From Arctopsyche grandis (Eukaryota > Arthropoda > Insecta > Trichoptera > Hydropsychidae): a stretch of 64,000 bases of DNA. The position numbers and the translations under genes are program-made. Below are positions 23,761-35,200 of this stretch, one piece after another. The notes under the pieces are model-generated. The model did not search any database, was not told the origin of the DNA, and was given only the letters and a program-made list of their open reading frames with translations. Every line of letters begins with the position of its first letter. The first letter of the stretch is position 1. The DNA lies in the NCBI RefSeq assembly GCF_051622035.1, contig NC_135359.1, forward strand, positions 29,417,501-29,481,500. Reading direction: 5' to 3'.

Positions 23761-24235
23761 AATTAATGCTATACAAGCTAGAGTAATTATTGCAAATTTG
23801 TTTTTCGATGATTAATTTTAATGAAAGTTTATGATTATGATTATGAATTTTTATTTTGATGTATTTATTTTGTCTTTTTGTTTTTTGTTATATATTATAT
23901 TTTTTATATTATTTCATAATTTTTATCATATTATTATTCTTATTATTCTGATATTTTTATTATACTGTTATTTCTATTTTTTTTCTTTTTTTTGTTTTCT
24001 TTAACTATCTTACTCTATTATCATTTTTGTTTCTTATTTTAAATGTTTGAGCTTTTCTTTTTTTACCTATATGTGAAAATTATTAATGGTTTACTTAACA
24101 TAATTATATTTTTTTTACTATCAATCTAATAAACTGTAAACTGTAAATTTTCCAAATAAATAAAATAAAATAAAATAAAATAAATAAAATATAAGATTTT
24201 ATGTAAATTCGCGATCTATTCATACCGATGCTAGA
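23761..24235. other. AT-rich low-complexity stretch
   Basis: T-rich sequence followed by a TAAAA/TAAA run at about 24157-24190. No gene. Confidence 0.5.
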
Positions 24236-24419
24236 AGCTTTTTAATCATCAAGCTTTTTATTAGCTTCACTCTGTCAGTTCAGTGACATTCCTGCGCGTC
24301 TAAATATTGTGAAATACGGTTATTCTCCAACCCTTTGTCTTCTCGCTTGCTTTCAACTCGCTTGTTAGAAGTAAGCTAGAGTATAATGCGATTGTGTAGA
24401 ATCCGCATGAAGGAAATTA

Positions 24420-24800
24420 CTCCCTTATGATCGAAAAAGTGCAAAAAGTATTTCTTCGTTTCCTTTATAGGAAAGAATATGGGTATTACCCATATCTCTA
24501 CCCTACTCCTTTCCTTTTGGGCATGCTTGGGTATAATTCCCTTGAACTTCCGAGAAACTTCTCATTAATTCGTTTTGTTCTCCAGCTACTACGTGGTAAT
24601 ACGTCATGCCCGTTGTTGCTGGAACAGTTGGGACTAATATATGCGTGGTAGACATCGTCATTTGATAGTTGTACCTCCTGCTCGCACAGTTCTTTATCGA
24701 ATGGCTCCTATTCCAAGAGCTATCCGACTTCTCAATGAAATCGTTGCTGCTGAGCCTGAATGTGATATTTTCCAACTTAGTGAACGTAGATTATTTTAAC
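24420..24800 (+). pseudogene. Second LINE lineage, ORF2 C-terminal remnant
   Basis: Reads IEKVQKVFLRFLYRKEYGYY ... LGYNSLELPRNFSLIRFVLQ up to a stop near 24650. After a frameshift it resumes RHRHLIVVPPARTVLYRM ... RAIRLLNEIVAAEPECDIF to about 24799. This is the tail of a non-LTR retrotransposon ORF2, different in sequence from the remnants at 12.3-13.2 and 16.0 kb. Inactive. Confidence 0.8.
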
Positions 24801-25605
24801 CTATATGTCTGGTAGCCTGCGCTCATCATTACTTTCAAAATTTAATTTTTGATCTCTGTTTCCTTTTGGCCTCTAAGGAATGTTTTGTATTTGCGGCTGG
24901 TTCTTATACATATGTATATTGGTGCTGGTTGTAGGTGCAAGACATTCCCTTCTTTATATTTTATTATTTGATACTTTTACTTTATCTGCTATTATTATAA
25001 TGCTATTGCTTTTTAAGATTATTTATTATTGTATTTTTTTATCTTATCTATTAGATATATTTTGGACCATCTGTGAGAAAATACTCGTTGAAAATTCACT
25101 GCATTCGATAATGTCAAGTGCAAGCTGGTGTCCAAAAGCTCGAAATCTCCTGCGGTGCAACGTCTAAATATTACAAAGCTCTCGTGCCAAAACTATCGTG
25201 ATCTACGACAATGTACGCCATTTGACTCGATTCCAAAATTGCGAAAAAACAACTGTCAAGGGTTCCTAGCTGACACATATGTGCATATGTATGTAATACG
25301 TCACTCGATTGAATCAAGAGCGAACGACGTAAATACATACCTTGGCAAGGTGCTTCAATTATGCATGAGCTAGCTTGGGCCAACTGAGATTTTTCCACTT
25401 TTCTTTGATTAATTGTCGTCGAAACGATCGTGATATACGAGGCTTGCTGTGCGCAAATAGACTATAATTAACCGTTTGTACGTTACGTTGTGTACTGACC
25501 TGTAATACAAAATTATCAATGATACTTCGTATGGCACCGTATTTCTATATTTATATACACTCAACTTGTAGCTTGAATGTAGCTTTTTACAATGTAGTTT
25601 AAATT
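24801..25605. other. Gene-free stretch
   Basis: Short open frames only, none with recognisable features. No repeat identified. Confidence 0.4.
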
Positions 25606-25607
25606 TT

Positions 25608-26920
25608 AAGAAGGGTGTTCCTTCTACATATATCTTCTGGCATAATGGAAATAGAAGTTTCATTTACGAAAGCCTACCCACACTCCTCGGAAAAGATGCG
25701 CACGCTAGAATGGTGTACTAACTATTGCTATTGCGCACCTTTTTCAAGTAGTGGGGATGGGCCTTCACGAATAAAAGACAATGACGAATCTTCTTCTTTG
25801 CCGCATTTATCATTAGAATGATCTCGATTTTAATTAAGAAGGGTATTTCTTCTATATCTTCTTCTAGCGGGGAAGTGGGGGGGGGGGGTGGAGCGTCATG
25901 TGACGTCAGGCTGAGCGACTTCAGGCCGAGAAACGAGTGACACATACACACATCCACAAAGAAACAGACACATTCATTCATCATTTCAAACGGGTTGGAT
26001 CGGTGAGCGTGTAATACGCGCACTCAACTTTTTACGATTAATACGTGCGCGCGCGCCTATAAATTACCTTACATTATTATTATTTTTTTTATTACATTTT
26101 ATACCAGGAAGGCCTTACAGGTAAACCCCAATGCGACTTTCTGGCCAATTACAAACAATACAGCATTGTTATTATACAAGTCAGTGAATTATGAGACAGT
26201 GAAAACTCGCAAATTAACGAGATATCTAAGAATTGTACATACATTTTATTGTACATTAATCAAACTCAAATAGTGGTGACATAGTAGGTAGGAAGGATTT
26301 TAGCCAATTTTTATTCGGGAACCGTTTCAACTATGAAATCAGAGAAAATTGGCAAACTCTGATAGGAAACGATCGACCTGGAGCATAGATATATAATACA
26401 CATAGATGGGCCCTGACTTGGTCGGAGATCTTGTCTTCACTAACTGAGGGGTGCGGGGGGTTAACTAGCGGGGAAGTTGGGAAAAAATGGTTTTTTTCCC
26501 TACGACGCCGCGGTACTTACCTACCTACTAAGAGAAACTGTGCATTCGCCAAAAGGGAGACCAGTATAAGACGTGAGGGCGGATCTAGTGTATTATACAT
26601 CAATGGTACTAACTTTTATTATGCTTTTGCGCACCTTTTTCAAGTAGTGGGGGTGGGTCTTCACAAATGAAAGACAATGATTTGGTGAACATGGTGAATA
26701 TTCTTCTTTGCCGTATTTCTCATTAGAATATATCTCGATTTTAATTAAGAAGGATATTTCTTCTATATCTTCTTCTGACATAATGGAAATAGGAGTTTGA
26801 TTTAAGAAAGCCTCCTTGGAGAAGATGCGCACGCTAGAATAGGGTACTAACTATTGCTTTTGCGCAACTCTTTCAAGTAGTGGGGATGGACCTTGATTTG
26901 GCAAGTATGATGAATTTTTC
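25608..26920 (+). repeat. About 225-bp tandem repeat, interrupted by the composite insertion
   Basis: A unit starting AAGAAGGGTGTTCCTTCTAC recurs at 25833, 26748 and partially elsewhere, with shared words GATGCGCACGCTAGAAT and TTTTTCAAGTAGTGGGG. The second unit is cut at about 25864, and the array resumes at about 26606 after the composite. Roughly 90 bp of a unit are lost at the junction. No coding role seen. Confidence 0.75.
25880..26605. mobile_element. Composite repeat: SINE with nested MITE (copy 2)
   Basis: Same order as 2560-3398: GTGACGTCAGG flank, SINE tail and body, then the MITE starting CATAGATATATAATACACAT at 26384, inserted after the same SINE word GACCTGGAG. The sequence stops at the MITE's right end (about 26605). 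The rest of the SINE that follows in copy 1 is absent. Confidence 0.78.
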
Positions 26921-26989
26921 CATATTTATTTATCCAAAGATGTCTCTATAATGCTCTGTAAAATAACCGTATATATTGTTGTTTATCGA

Positions 26990-27570
26990 TGTTTGTAATT
27001 GGCCAGGAAGGCGCATTGGCGTTTACCTGTTAAGAGGGCTGTACACCTGAAACCTTAATTTTGTTACCGTTCCTTTCTTCGATATATATATATATATATA
27101 TATTGAGTGTATGTATATATTGAGTGAATGCGACAATATATATCAATATATATATATTGAGTGAATGCGACAGTTGCGCTTCGACCAGATAAAACGTATT
27201 TTAAATTGACAAAATCGAGGTTTCGTATTCTACTATTTTCTCCTCTAAAACTGGACCAATTTTTAAAAAAATTTCATCATCGTTATGAGAAAGATACTTT
27301 CTGTGCATCTATCGGCGTATTTCGACCCTTAAATAAGCACGCTGGACTCGTTTCGTGGGTGTAAAAAAGAGGCGATTTTATAGATGTTTGGCGGCTCCTA
27401 GCTCATATAAAAATTATTAATCAAAAAAAATAAAACGATAGATGCACCCCAATGGTGGATATCCATAGCATATTAAAAAATAATTTCTCTAGTGCCATAA
27501 TTGAGGAAGGGAGAAGTATAGTACGTTTGTATGGACAAGGCGCTGCTGTCCAGCCCTCTTAAGCCTTTTT
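26990..27570 (+). repeat. SINE tail split by a TTAA-flanked element
   Basis: GGCCAGGAAGGCGCATTGG ... CCTGTTAAG is interrupted and resumes with TTAAGCCTTTTTGATA at 27559. Only the SINE tail is present. Confidence 0.8.
27034..27558. mobile_element. 525-bp piggyBac-type MITE (TTAA target)
   Basis: TTAA at 27030-27033 and 27559-27562 flank the element. The ends are inverted repeats GAGGGCTGTACA and the complement of GAGGGCTGGACA. A TA microsatellite lies inside (about 27083-27105). The unoccupied SINE copy at 1497 reads CCTGTTAAGCCTTCC, giving the pre-insertion state. There is no transposase. Confidence 0.88.
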
Positions 27571-28185
27571 GATATATTTGTATGAATGTGAAAATAAAAT
27601 AAAATTAAAAAGATCTCCTTAGATAAAATAAATCTGTGAAATTACTATCTCCTTAGATTTTTTCCTTCTCTAAAGTATAGTCTGCCACAATCTGTCTTTT
27701 CTTCTTGTTAAGATAATTTAGATTTTACATAGAATCGTCTTAAGTTGTGAGCAAATCCAAAGAACGCATTATTTTTTATTAAGGTTCATATAATAACTGT
27801 TGATAATTTCCTCTGGATTTAGAAGTATGAATTTTCAGAGCATAGTTTGTTGTACATATGTAGAATGAATTTAGTAAGTTTAGTGTATCAGATATCTGCT
27901 TCTCCCCCTGGTTCTGACGAATCATTAACATATGCGAAATTTACCAAGGATTTAAGCGTTAGTTTGTATAATTCATTGGTGTTGCCAATTTTATCTGGCT
28001 TCAGTTGAAAAGAAAGCTGTCACCAGAGTGCAGTTTGTCGTGGAATGATTTTGGCTGATAGGACTTGACCATATTATTTTATGCAGATAAAAATAGGCAC
28101 TTCCTTTTATTACATATATATGTACATACATAGTTATAAAAAATTCAAAAATTGTCTTTAAATATATTTACATACATATACACCA
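27571..28185. other. Gene-free stretch
   Basis: AT-rich, no supportable gene or repeat. Confidence 0.4.
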
Positions 28186-28400
28186 CCCAGCAACAAAGCT
28201 CAGTAGTTAGCGTGTAATTCTTTCAACTAAAGGGTCATGGTTTCGTTCCCAGGTCCAGTGTTGCTGGCCAAACCTTGGATATGTGACTCCAGGTCGGTCT
28301 TTTTCTATCAAAGTCGGCCAGTTTATCTGATTTCATTGTTGAAACAGTTCCACGTTCAAACGGTGGCAACCTATCCCCGTTTTAGTATCTCGAATTTGTT
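28186..28400 (+). repeat. SINE, plus strand, partial
   Basis: Head AAGCTCAGTAGTTAGCGTG (box A-like) and GGTTTCGTTCCCAGG (box B-like), followed by GACTCCAGGTCGG and the body. The tail is missing. Confidence 0.75.
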
Positions 28401-29074
28401 GATTATTATAAATATGCTACCCACCTACATATGAACGCTGTAAAAATGTATGCATTTCTCGCAAAAATTTGCTGTATATCCAATTTGTTCATCTCTATGA
28501 TATGTATTGTATAAATATATTTTTTTATGTTAACAATGGGCTTACCCGTAGGAAAATAAAAATACGTACATATGTACATATATTTTGAAGACAATTAAAT
28601 TTTATATATGTACCTATGTTTGTATAATACATATATATATATTTTATATAGAAAGTATATATTTTTCACCTTATACAAAATATTCAAATACAGTACACAT
28701 TTTTTTACGCTAGAAATATTCTGGAATTACTTCAATCCGATAAAGCGAGGAAAAAGTAAGAAGCTTTCGCCCATCCGTTTCTACTGAAACATTTTTCTTT
28801 CACGTGTTTTTGATGGTGAGCACGTTTTCATTCGAACTTTTTCCAAGAAAAACAAAATGCGAGTTGATCTTCTTTCCAATGACAAAAAATCAAAGAAATT
28901 TCATATGAAAATTCTAACATTTTCAAATAAAATATCATCCAACAAGGCTATAAAATATGACACAACATGAATTATTCAAATCACTAAATTTAAAAAATAG
29001 CGATATTATATCATATATATAATATCGCTATTCTGTGTGCCTGTGTAATATAACGCTCGCCGTAGGTACTATAA
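28401..29074. other. Gene-free stretch with an AT hairpin
   Basis: AATAGCGATATTATAT and its complement ATATAATATCGCTATT form a hairpin at about 28997-29032. Otherwise AT-rich with no gene. Confidence 0.5.
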
Positions 29075-29512
29075 GGGCGAAATCACACAGGGAAAAACGG
29101 CACGTCGCGTGCTTGGCTCCCCGCTGTGGGGTTTCGCCTACATTTCTTCAAATATGGGATACACCGTTATCGATCACTGTCAAGCAAAGATAAAATTTTA
29201 CCGAAAACACTCCAGGGGATGATTTTGGAACGGTGTATGCTGGGCATGCCATGAATATGTGCAAGGCATGCCACTTTATCTAAAGAAAACCACGTATCTA
29301 AAGAAAACCACGTGCCGCGTTCCTTAGTATCTAAAGAAAACCACGTGCCGGGTTCCTTCCTGTGTGATTTCGGCCTTAGGACTTGTGCCAAGTAGACCCC
29401 GTGCGGACCCACCGGCTTGACTTATATATTGCCTAAGTTCCTTAATATTAAAAGGATAGTGATGAGAATTTAATACGCCATACGTTGCGTTGTTTCCTGT
29501 GTGATTTCGCCA
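29075..29512. mobile_element. PIF/Harbinger-type MITE, long form (copy 1)
   Basis: The left end GGGCGAAATCACACAGG (29075) and the outer right end CCTGTGTGATTTCGCC (about 29496-29511) are inverted repeats flanked by TAA on both sides. A second, internal right end (CCTGTGTGATTTCGGCC at about 29359-29375) precedes TTA. The interior has a triplicated TATCTAAAGAAAACCACGT. A TWA 3-bp duplication is the hallmark of PIF/Harbinger. Confidence 0.78.
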
Positions 29513-29578
29513 TAATAGTCGTTTCGATTCGACATGCATATGTATGTGCGTCACAGCTACAAAGCTGCCAACAAAATA

Positions 29579-29698
29579 TACGAATATAATACAAAATGTG
29601 CTAATATAATACAAAATGTACGAATATAATACAAAATGTACGAATAAAATACAACATTTATGAATATAATACAAAATGTACGAATAGAATTCAAAATA
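29579..29698. repeat. 20-bp minisatellite, six copies
   Basis: TACGAATATAATACAAAATG and close variants repeat with an exact 20-bp period across the interval. Confidence 0.88.
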
Positions 29699-30049
29699 CA
29701 TATACCAATATACTACAAAAGAAAAATCTTCTATATAGTATACTGTTTGCTACCAATGTTTCTTCTAAGCAAGTCTCTCGGCACTTAGCGCCGTCAATTG
29801 AGTTTTTTTTTTCAATTAATTAATTATTTGGTGTTTTATATTGTTTATATGTTAGGTATTTTTACAATTTTTATTTTCATATTAAATAATTTAATATAAA
29901 TATATTTAAAAGGTATTTGAAAAAAATACGAGCGCGTGCGGATCGAACACATTTCTTTTAATTGTTTTTTTATTTAATAACTTGATGTGCCATTACCCAT
30001 GCGATGATATTTCATCGGGCACAATACTAGTGTATACATAATATGTATA
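29699..30049. repeat. Dispersed repeat fragments
   Basis: TTTGCTACCAATGTTTCTTC ... CTTAGCGCCGTCAATTGAG resembles 34220-34330. GCGTGCGGATCGAACAC resembles 35488-35505. ACCCATGCGATGATATTTCA (29995 on) resembles 4622-4645 and, in part, 34174-34190. These are pieces of one dispersed family of unknown class. Confidence 0.6.
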
Positions 30050-30340
30050 TATGTTACAATGAAAGCATATTTCAAGTGAAAATATATTTTCACTAGTGAA
30101 CATATACACATTTTCACCAATTCAAGCAGTGAAAATGTATCAAACAATGAATTTACAACGTTTAACTCTATAAATTTAACCCTAACAACCCAATCTTAAA
30201 TTAATAGGGCCAACCCTTACCTAACCTAAACTATCCTAACCCATAAATAATACCAACCCTAACAATCTTATCTTAAATGAATAAAACCAACTCTGAAAAT
30301 TTAAACGTTAAATATATTTTCACTTAACATATAATATAAT
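30050..30340. mobile_element. Foldback MITE of the GTGAAAATAT family (copy 2, inverted)
   Basis: Reverse-complement counterpart of 5641-5945. It shares AATGAATTTACAACGTTTAA, AGGGCCAACCCTTACCTAAC and terminal TTTCACT/AGTGAAA words. The CCTAA-containing words are internal to the element, not telomeric. Confidence 0.72.
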
Positions 30341-30815
30341 ATCTTTATGTTTGTCGCGTCGGAAAACTCTTTAGTGACACTAAATTATGCACAGATGTTA
30401 ATTATTAAAAGGTCGTTCAAGTTACGACTTGGCCAATTTAATTTCGAGTATTTTTAAAGTGGAAAGTTCTCAATATCGATCAGTCAGAATGTTTTAAACA
30501 ATGTTATGGCCGTATTGTTTCCAGTTTGGCACCGGAAGTGAACCCCATTGACCCATTTCGCACAAACACGACAAATTGCTCTTATTTATTAACGGCAAAC
30601 GCTCCACGCTTACATCACACATGGGATTGTGATACTGAAACTTCATTTCGTATGTATTTCATACGCATAAAATGGACATACGCGGTTATAAATTCGCAGA
30701 CATTACATTTCTGACGTTTATTGTCATGTATTATATGTATGTAAGTCGGCTCTATGCTAGAAAATACATTTGAAAGCTTCCATAATTGATTTTTCACTAA
30801 AGAAAGGTATAGAAG
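30341..30815. other. Gene-free stretch
   Basis: No supportable coding sequence or repeat. Confidence 0.4.
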
Positions 30816-31285
30816 TATAACCAGCAGAATAAACTAGTGGTTAGCATATAATGCTTTGAACATAGTGGTCATGGGTTAACATCCCACTGGTTTCTGCTGG
30901 CCAGGCCTTGGATTTTTTATACTCTAGGTCGATCGTTTCCTACCAGAGTTTGCCAATTTATCTGATTTTCAAACAAATTGGCAACCTTACCCATTTTTCA
31001 CGCAAAATCGCGAGTTTTCAGAAATCTCGAATTTTGCTGAATTGTATAGAATGCTGCAAATTTACAAATTTGACCATAGATGTCACTATGGATGCCAATC
31101 GATATGTATTTACTGAATTTCGCTGAATTGTTTAAAAAATGCTGCAAATTTACAAATTTGACCATAGATGTCTCTCGGATGTGAATTGATATGTATTTAC
31201 TTTGTATAATACTTGTATCAAATGTACAATGTTTGTGGACAACGAAGATGCATTTGGGCTACCTGATAGGCCTTCTTGGTACAAA
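30816..31285 (+). repeat. SINE, subtype B, plus strand, internally duplicated
   Basis: Head AACTAGTGGTTAGCATATAA and the body up to the tail GCATTTGGGCTACCTGATAG. The segment AATGCTGCAAATTTACAAAT ... GTATTTACT occurs twice (near 31050 and 31139), a roughly 90-bp internal duplication. Confidence 0.78.
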
Positions 31286-31319
31286 TCAAAAATTAAAATA
31301 TCCTAAAATTGCTCTTTTG

Positions 31320-32010
31320 TCCTTTATTTTGTAATATCGACCATTGCTAAAAATATTAATTGATATGTATTTACTGAATTTCGCTGAATTTTTTACAGGC
31401 TGCAAATTTTTTATTTTATTTTATTTTTTATTTTACATATATACCAGGAAGGCCTTACAGATAAATCCCAATGCGCCTTCCTGGTCAATTACAAATACAA
31501 ATGCAGCATTTTTTTTTATTATAAGTCGTTGAATTGCGAGACACTGAAAAAACTCGCAAATTAACGAGACATCTATGAATTGTACATAAATTTTTATTGT
31601 ACATCCATCAAATTTCAAATAGTGGTGACATAGTAGGTAGGAAGGATTTTTAGCCAATTTTTTTTCCGGGAACCGTTTCAACAATGAAATCAGAGAAAAT
31701 TGGCAAACTCTAATAGGAAACGATCAACCTGGAGTCACAAATCCAGGTCTGACCAACAGCATACTCTGAAAAATTCATTTTCATTCAGGGATAGAACCCG
31801 GCACCTTCTTGACGGTAAGCAGAAGCTTAACGTCCGAGCTATGCTGCTTGCTATGCAAATGTACAAATTTGATCATAGATGTCTCTGTCTATATTAATTG
31901 ATATGTATTTATTTACTTTGTATAATACTAATAATATCTGTATCAAATGTACAATGTTCCTGGCGAGGAAGGTGCATTGGGGTTACCTGTTAGGCCTTCT
32001 TGGTATAAAT
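31320..32010 (+). repeat. SINE subtype B interrupted by another SINE
   Basis: The plus-strand host SINE (TTGATATGTATTTACTGAAT) is cut near 31405. It resumes at about 31856 with GCAAATGTACAAATTTGATC and ends GGTTACCTGTTAGGCCTTCT at about 31990. Confidence 0.75.
31406..31855 (-). repeat. SINE, subtype A, full length, nested, minus strand
   Basis: From the TTTTATTTTATTTTATTTTT tail through the tail complement TACCAGGAAGGCCTTACAG to the head. On the minus strand the head reads AGCATAGCTCGGACGTTAAG (box A) and GGTTCTATCCC (box B). It is inserted into the older subtype B copy, so subtype A moved later. Confidence 0.82.
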
Positions 32011-32217
32011 TAAAGATAAAATAAAATATGGGTGTGGTAATATTAAATAGCACTGTATTTGTAATACAAAATATACTTCATCGTAAAATTTTATTGGTTT
32101 TGATTAATATAAAATATATTTTCATTGATGAAATACTAACGTTTTGAACTGATTCTTATTATTTGCAAGGCTCTTTTAATACATATAATAATTTTGTATT
32201 TGTTTTCTGTTTCAGAA

Positions 32218-35200
32218 ATGGAAATCGTGTCTGAAGGGAGGAACTTCAGATTGCTTCAAGAGGAAGAGCTTCCAGCTATTTTAGACTTTCTGGAAAAGTA
32301 TTTACCTGATTCGCTTAAGGTGAGACTTTTTACTTTATCTATATATGTACATACATACGTAGTAACAATAGATGAAATTTTGTGATCATGCGAAAATTCG
32401 AACTTGAGATTTTGTCTGATTCGAACTCGGAATCGATCACTGATTACGTTTTCATGATCTAGAAAAAAATGTGTGTCAGTGAATTTTGGGGATTTTTTGA
32501 ACATCGATAGTCTTATCGAACTGAAACTTAGCATCGGTTACTGAAATTCTTATTGAAACGATGTAATTTTTTTTTCAAATTTTTAAATTAACCGGAAATG
32601 GTACCTCCTACCAAAAATAATCCAACCAATTTTGTCGCTTTGGGGTAATTCCAGTCATGACACATATTATGTAATAAAAAATTAAAATCAAATAACTATT
32701 AATAAATAAGCCAGCTCAGTTTTTATAATGGAGTTGTGAATTGAGCCTTTGTATTTCCACATATATATCAGTGGCGTGCGGTGACTTTTCAATCAGAGGA
32801 TGCTATCCAAAACACGATCAGTTTATTTTTTTAAATTTTATCTTATTCTTCCAAACATTGTCATATTTATATTTATTAAAATGTCTACGATTTGTTTTCG
32901 TTTTTTATTGAATGAATATTCAATATTGGTGTGGGTTTTGGGCTCTTAACAATAATCTCTTTTTCATTACATGGTAGAGAAGCAAATGTCCTTTTTAGTA
33001 CATTTTTAATTAAACAATTGTAATTATTGTTAACAACGGCGATAAATCCACTTGCATTGTCACTTTGGCTATCTATATTTAGGGCCATAATAAATTACAA
33101 TAAAATAATATAACTTAGGACGTAACGTACGAAATATCAATCAACGAATCAAGCGAAAGTAAATAAATACGCAAAAGGAGATTTTGCTTCCAGAGCAAGT
33201 GTCGCGCGAGCGAGACGGCTGTTGAGTCGTCTCACTCATGCGCATACGCAAGAGTGACAGCTCACTTGTGCGCATGCGCAAAAGATTTGTAGAGAACTTC
33301 AGCATCCAAGGCGATACGACCTTGATGTAAAACAAGCATCGGTCGCGTAGACAGCTACGGCCTTTCATCGGGGATGTTCGTTTATGTCAATTTTGAATCA
33401 GACAAAAGATCGTATATATCATAATCACGTTATCAAAAATAAGTGAAAGAGAAATATAACTAAGAACTTCAGAAAACAAACGTATGGAAATATTTTTGAC
33501 GTAAATTTTAAGGGATGCACAGCATCCATGGACGGCACGCCACAGATTCTGTATCCTTTTCTGTTCTCTAACTTGTACATAAATTCAATAAATAATTATA
33601 ATATAATGCAATATTGTTATTTGTTTCAGTTTCATCAAACTATTAAAACTTATTTGAATAATCGCGTTTGGGACTTCCATTTTTATGTATCGAGAAATTG
33701 GCCAGTTGAGCCCGTGTGCCTTCATTTTCCAGGCTGCACTAGCACGGTAACAAATTCAAACTATGTAATGATCATTATTTATATACATATATGTACATTA
33801 TTGTGTGTATTAAACGTGTGGTTTCGTTTGATTTCAGCCGAATGGACGATTGTATGAGAGTTTTAGTGTGTTTTGTCCCAGTGATAGTCTGGAATCTATA
33901 GATTTAATCAGAGAGGAAGATATACTTATTGATTGGACCCGCCCACTATTCTTAAACTTCACTCACAGCTCGATCGTGGACAGGATCGAGGAGTTTTATA
34001 AAAATATGGGAACGTTAGAGAAAGTGCACGGTGATGTCTACGTATTCGAAGACTCGCCCATGGACTTCAATATGGACGAGTAAGACCACCTTCTACAGTA
34101 TCTACAATCCATCAATGACATAAATCAGCATAATCAAATATTATATATACATATAACTACATACATAGTGCTGTACCCGATGAAATATAAAAATGAATTT
34201 TCAATAGATGGCGGTAAACGTTCAGAGACTTAGCGCCGTCTATTTTCCAAGAGGAAACATTGGTAGCAAACAGTATATATAGAAGTCTCTGAGCATGTGG
34301 CGCCATCTATTGAAAATTTATTTAATTAATTAATTTTTCTATTGATATTTTATATTTTTTATATGTTGGTAGTAGAGGTTGTGATTTCTCGACATTTTTT
34401 GACTCTCGAGATTCGAGAATCTCATTTTCTCGGAATATTTGAATCTCGATAATTCGAAATTTTCTTTTTTGTTTCTCGGTATTTTCGAGAATTCTCGAGT
34501 ATAATTTATTTATTTTAATATAGTGAATCGATTTGTTTTAGTATATAAAATTGACAACACACAAAAATCAAATGGGTACAAAGACTATATTGTAACTTTA
34601 TTAAAGTCATGATGAAAGAAAGATACAATAGAACATTGAATAGAAAAGAAAAGTAGAACTATATAAAAAAAAATTATAAAAGAAGACATGAAAAGAAAAA
34701 TATAGAATAGTAAAAATAACAATATGTAACAACGAATTTTATAAAACTACTAGTGTTTCTATACGGCTTTGCCCGTGTTTTGTATACATATATTCATACT
34801 AAACATTTGACACAAAATTATTTACGAGTTAACAAGTATATAAATCAATCAATTTATTGAACAAAAACATTTAGTGATAAATTTAAAACATCCTCGATAT
34901 TTTCGAGATTCTAATAAACGATCTCTCGAGAAACGAGAATCGCGAACTTTCATAATAAAATTTTCTCGAGAAATGACAATCTCGAAATTTCACAATAAAA
35001 TATTCTCGAGAAACTAAAATCAAAGTTTCTCGAGAAATATCGATGCAAGAGATCACAACCTATAGTTGGTAGGTAGGTAGATAGTTTTTATCATTTTTTT
35101 TCATATTAACACTGTGCGGCCGCTGACTTATATTTGTATCATGTTGGGTGCACAACGCTTACTGACCGCTTCTGTGATTCACGACTGCGCAAATATATTT

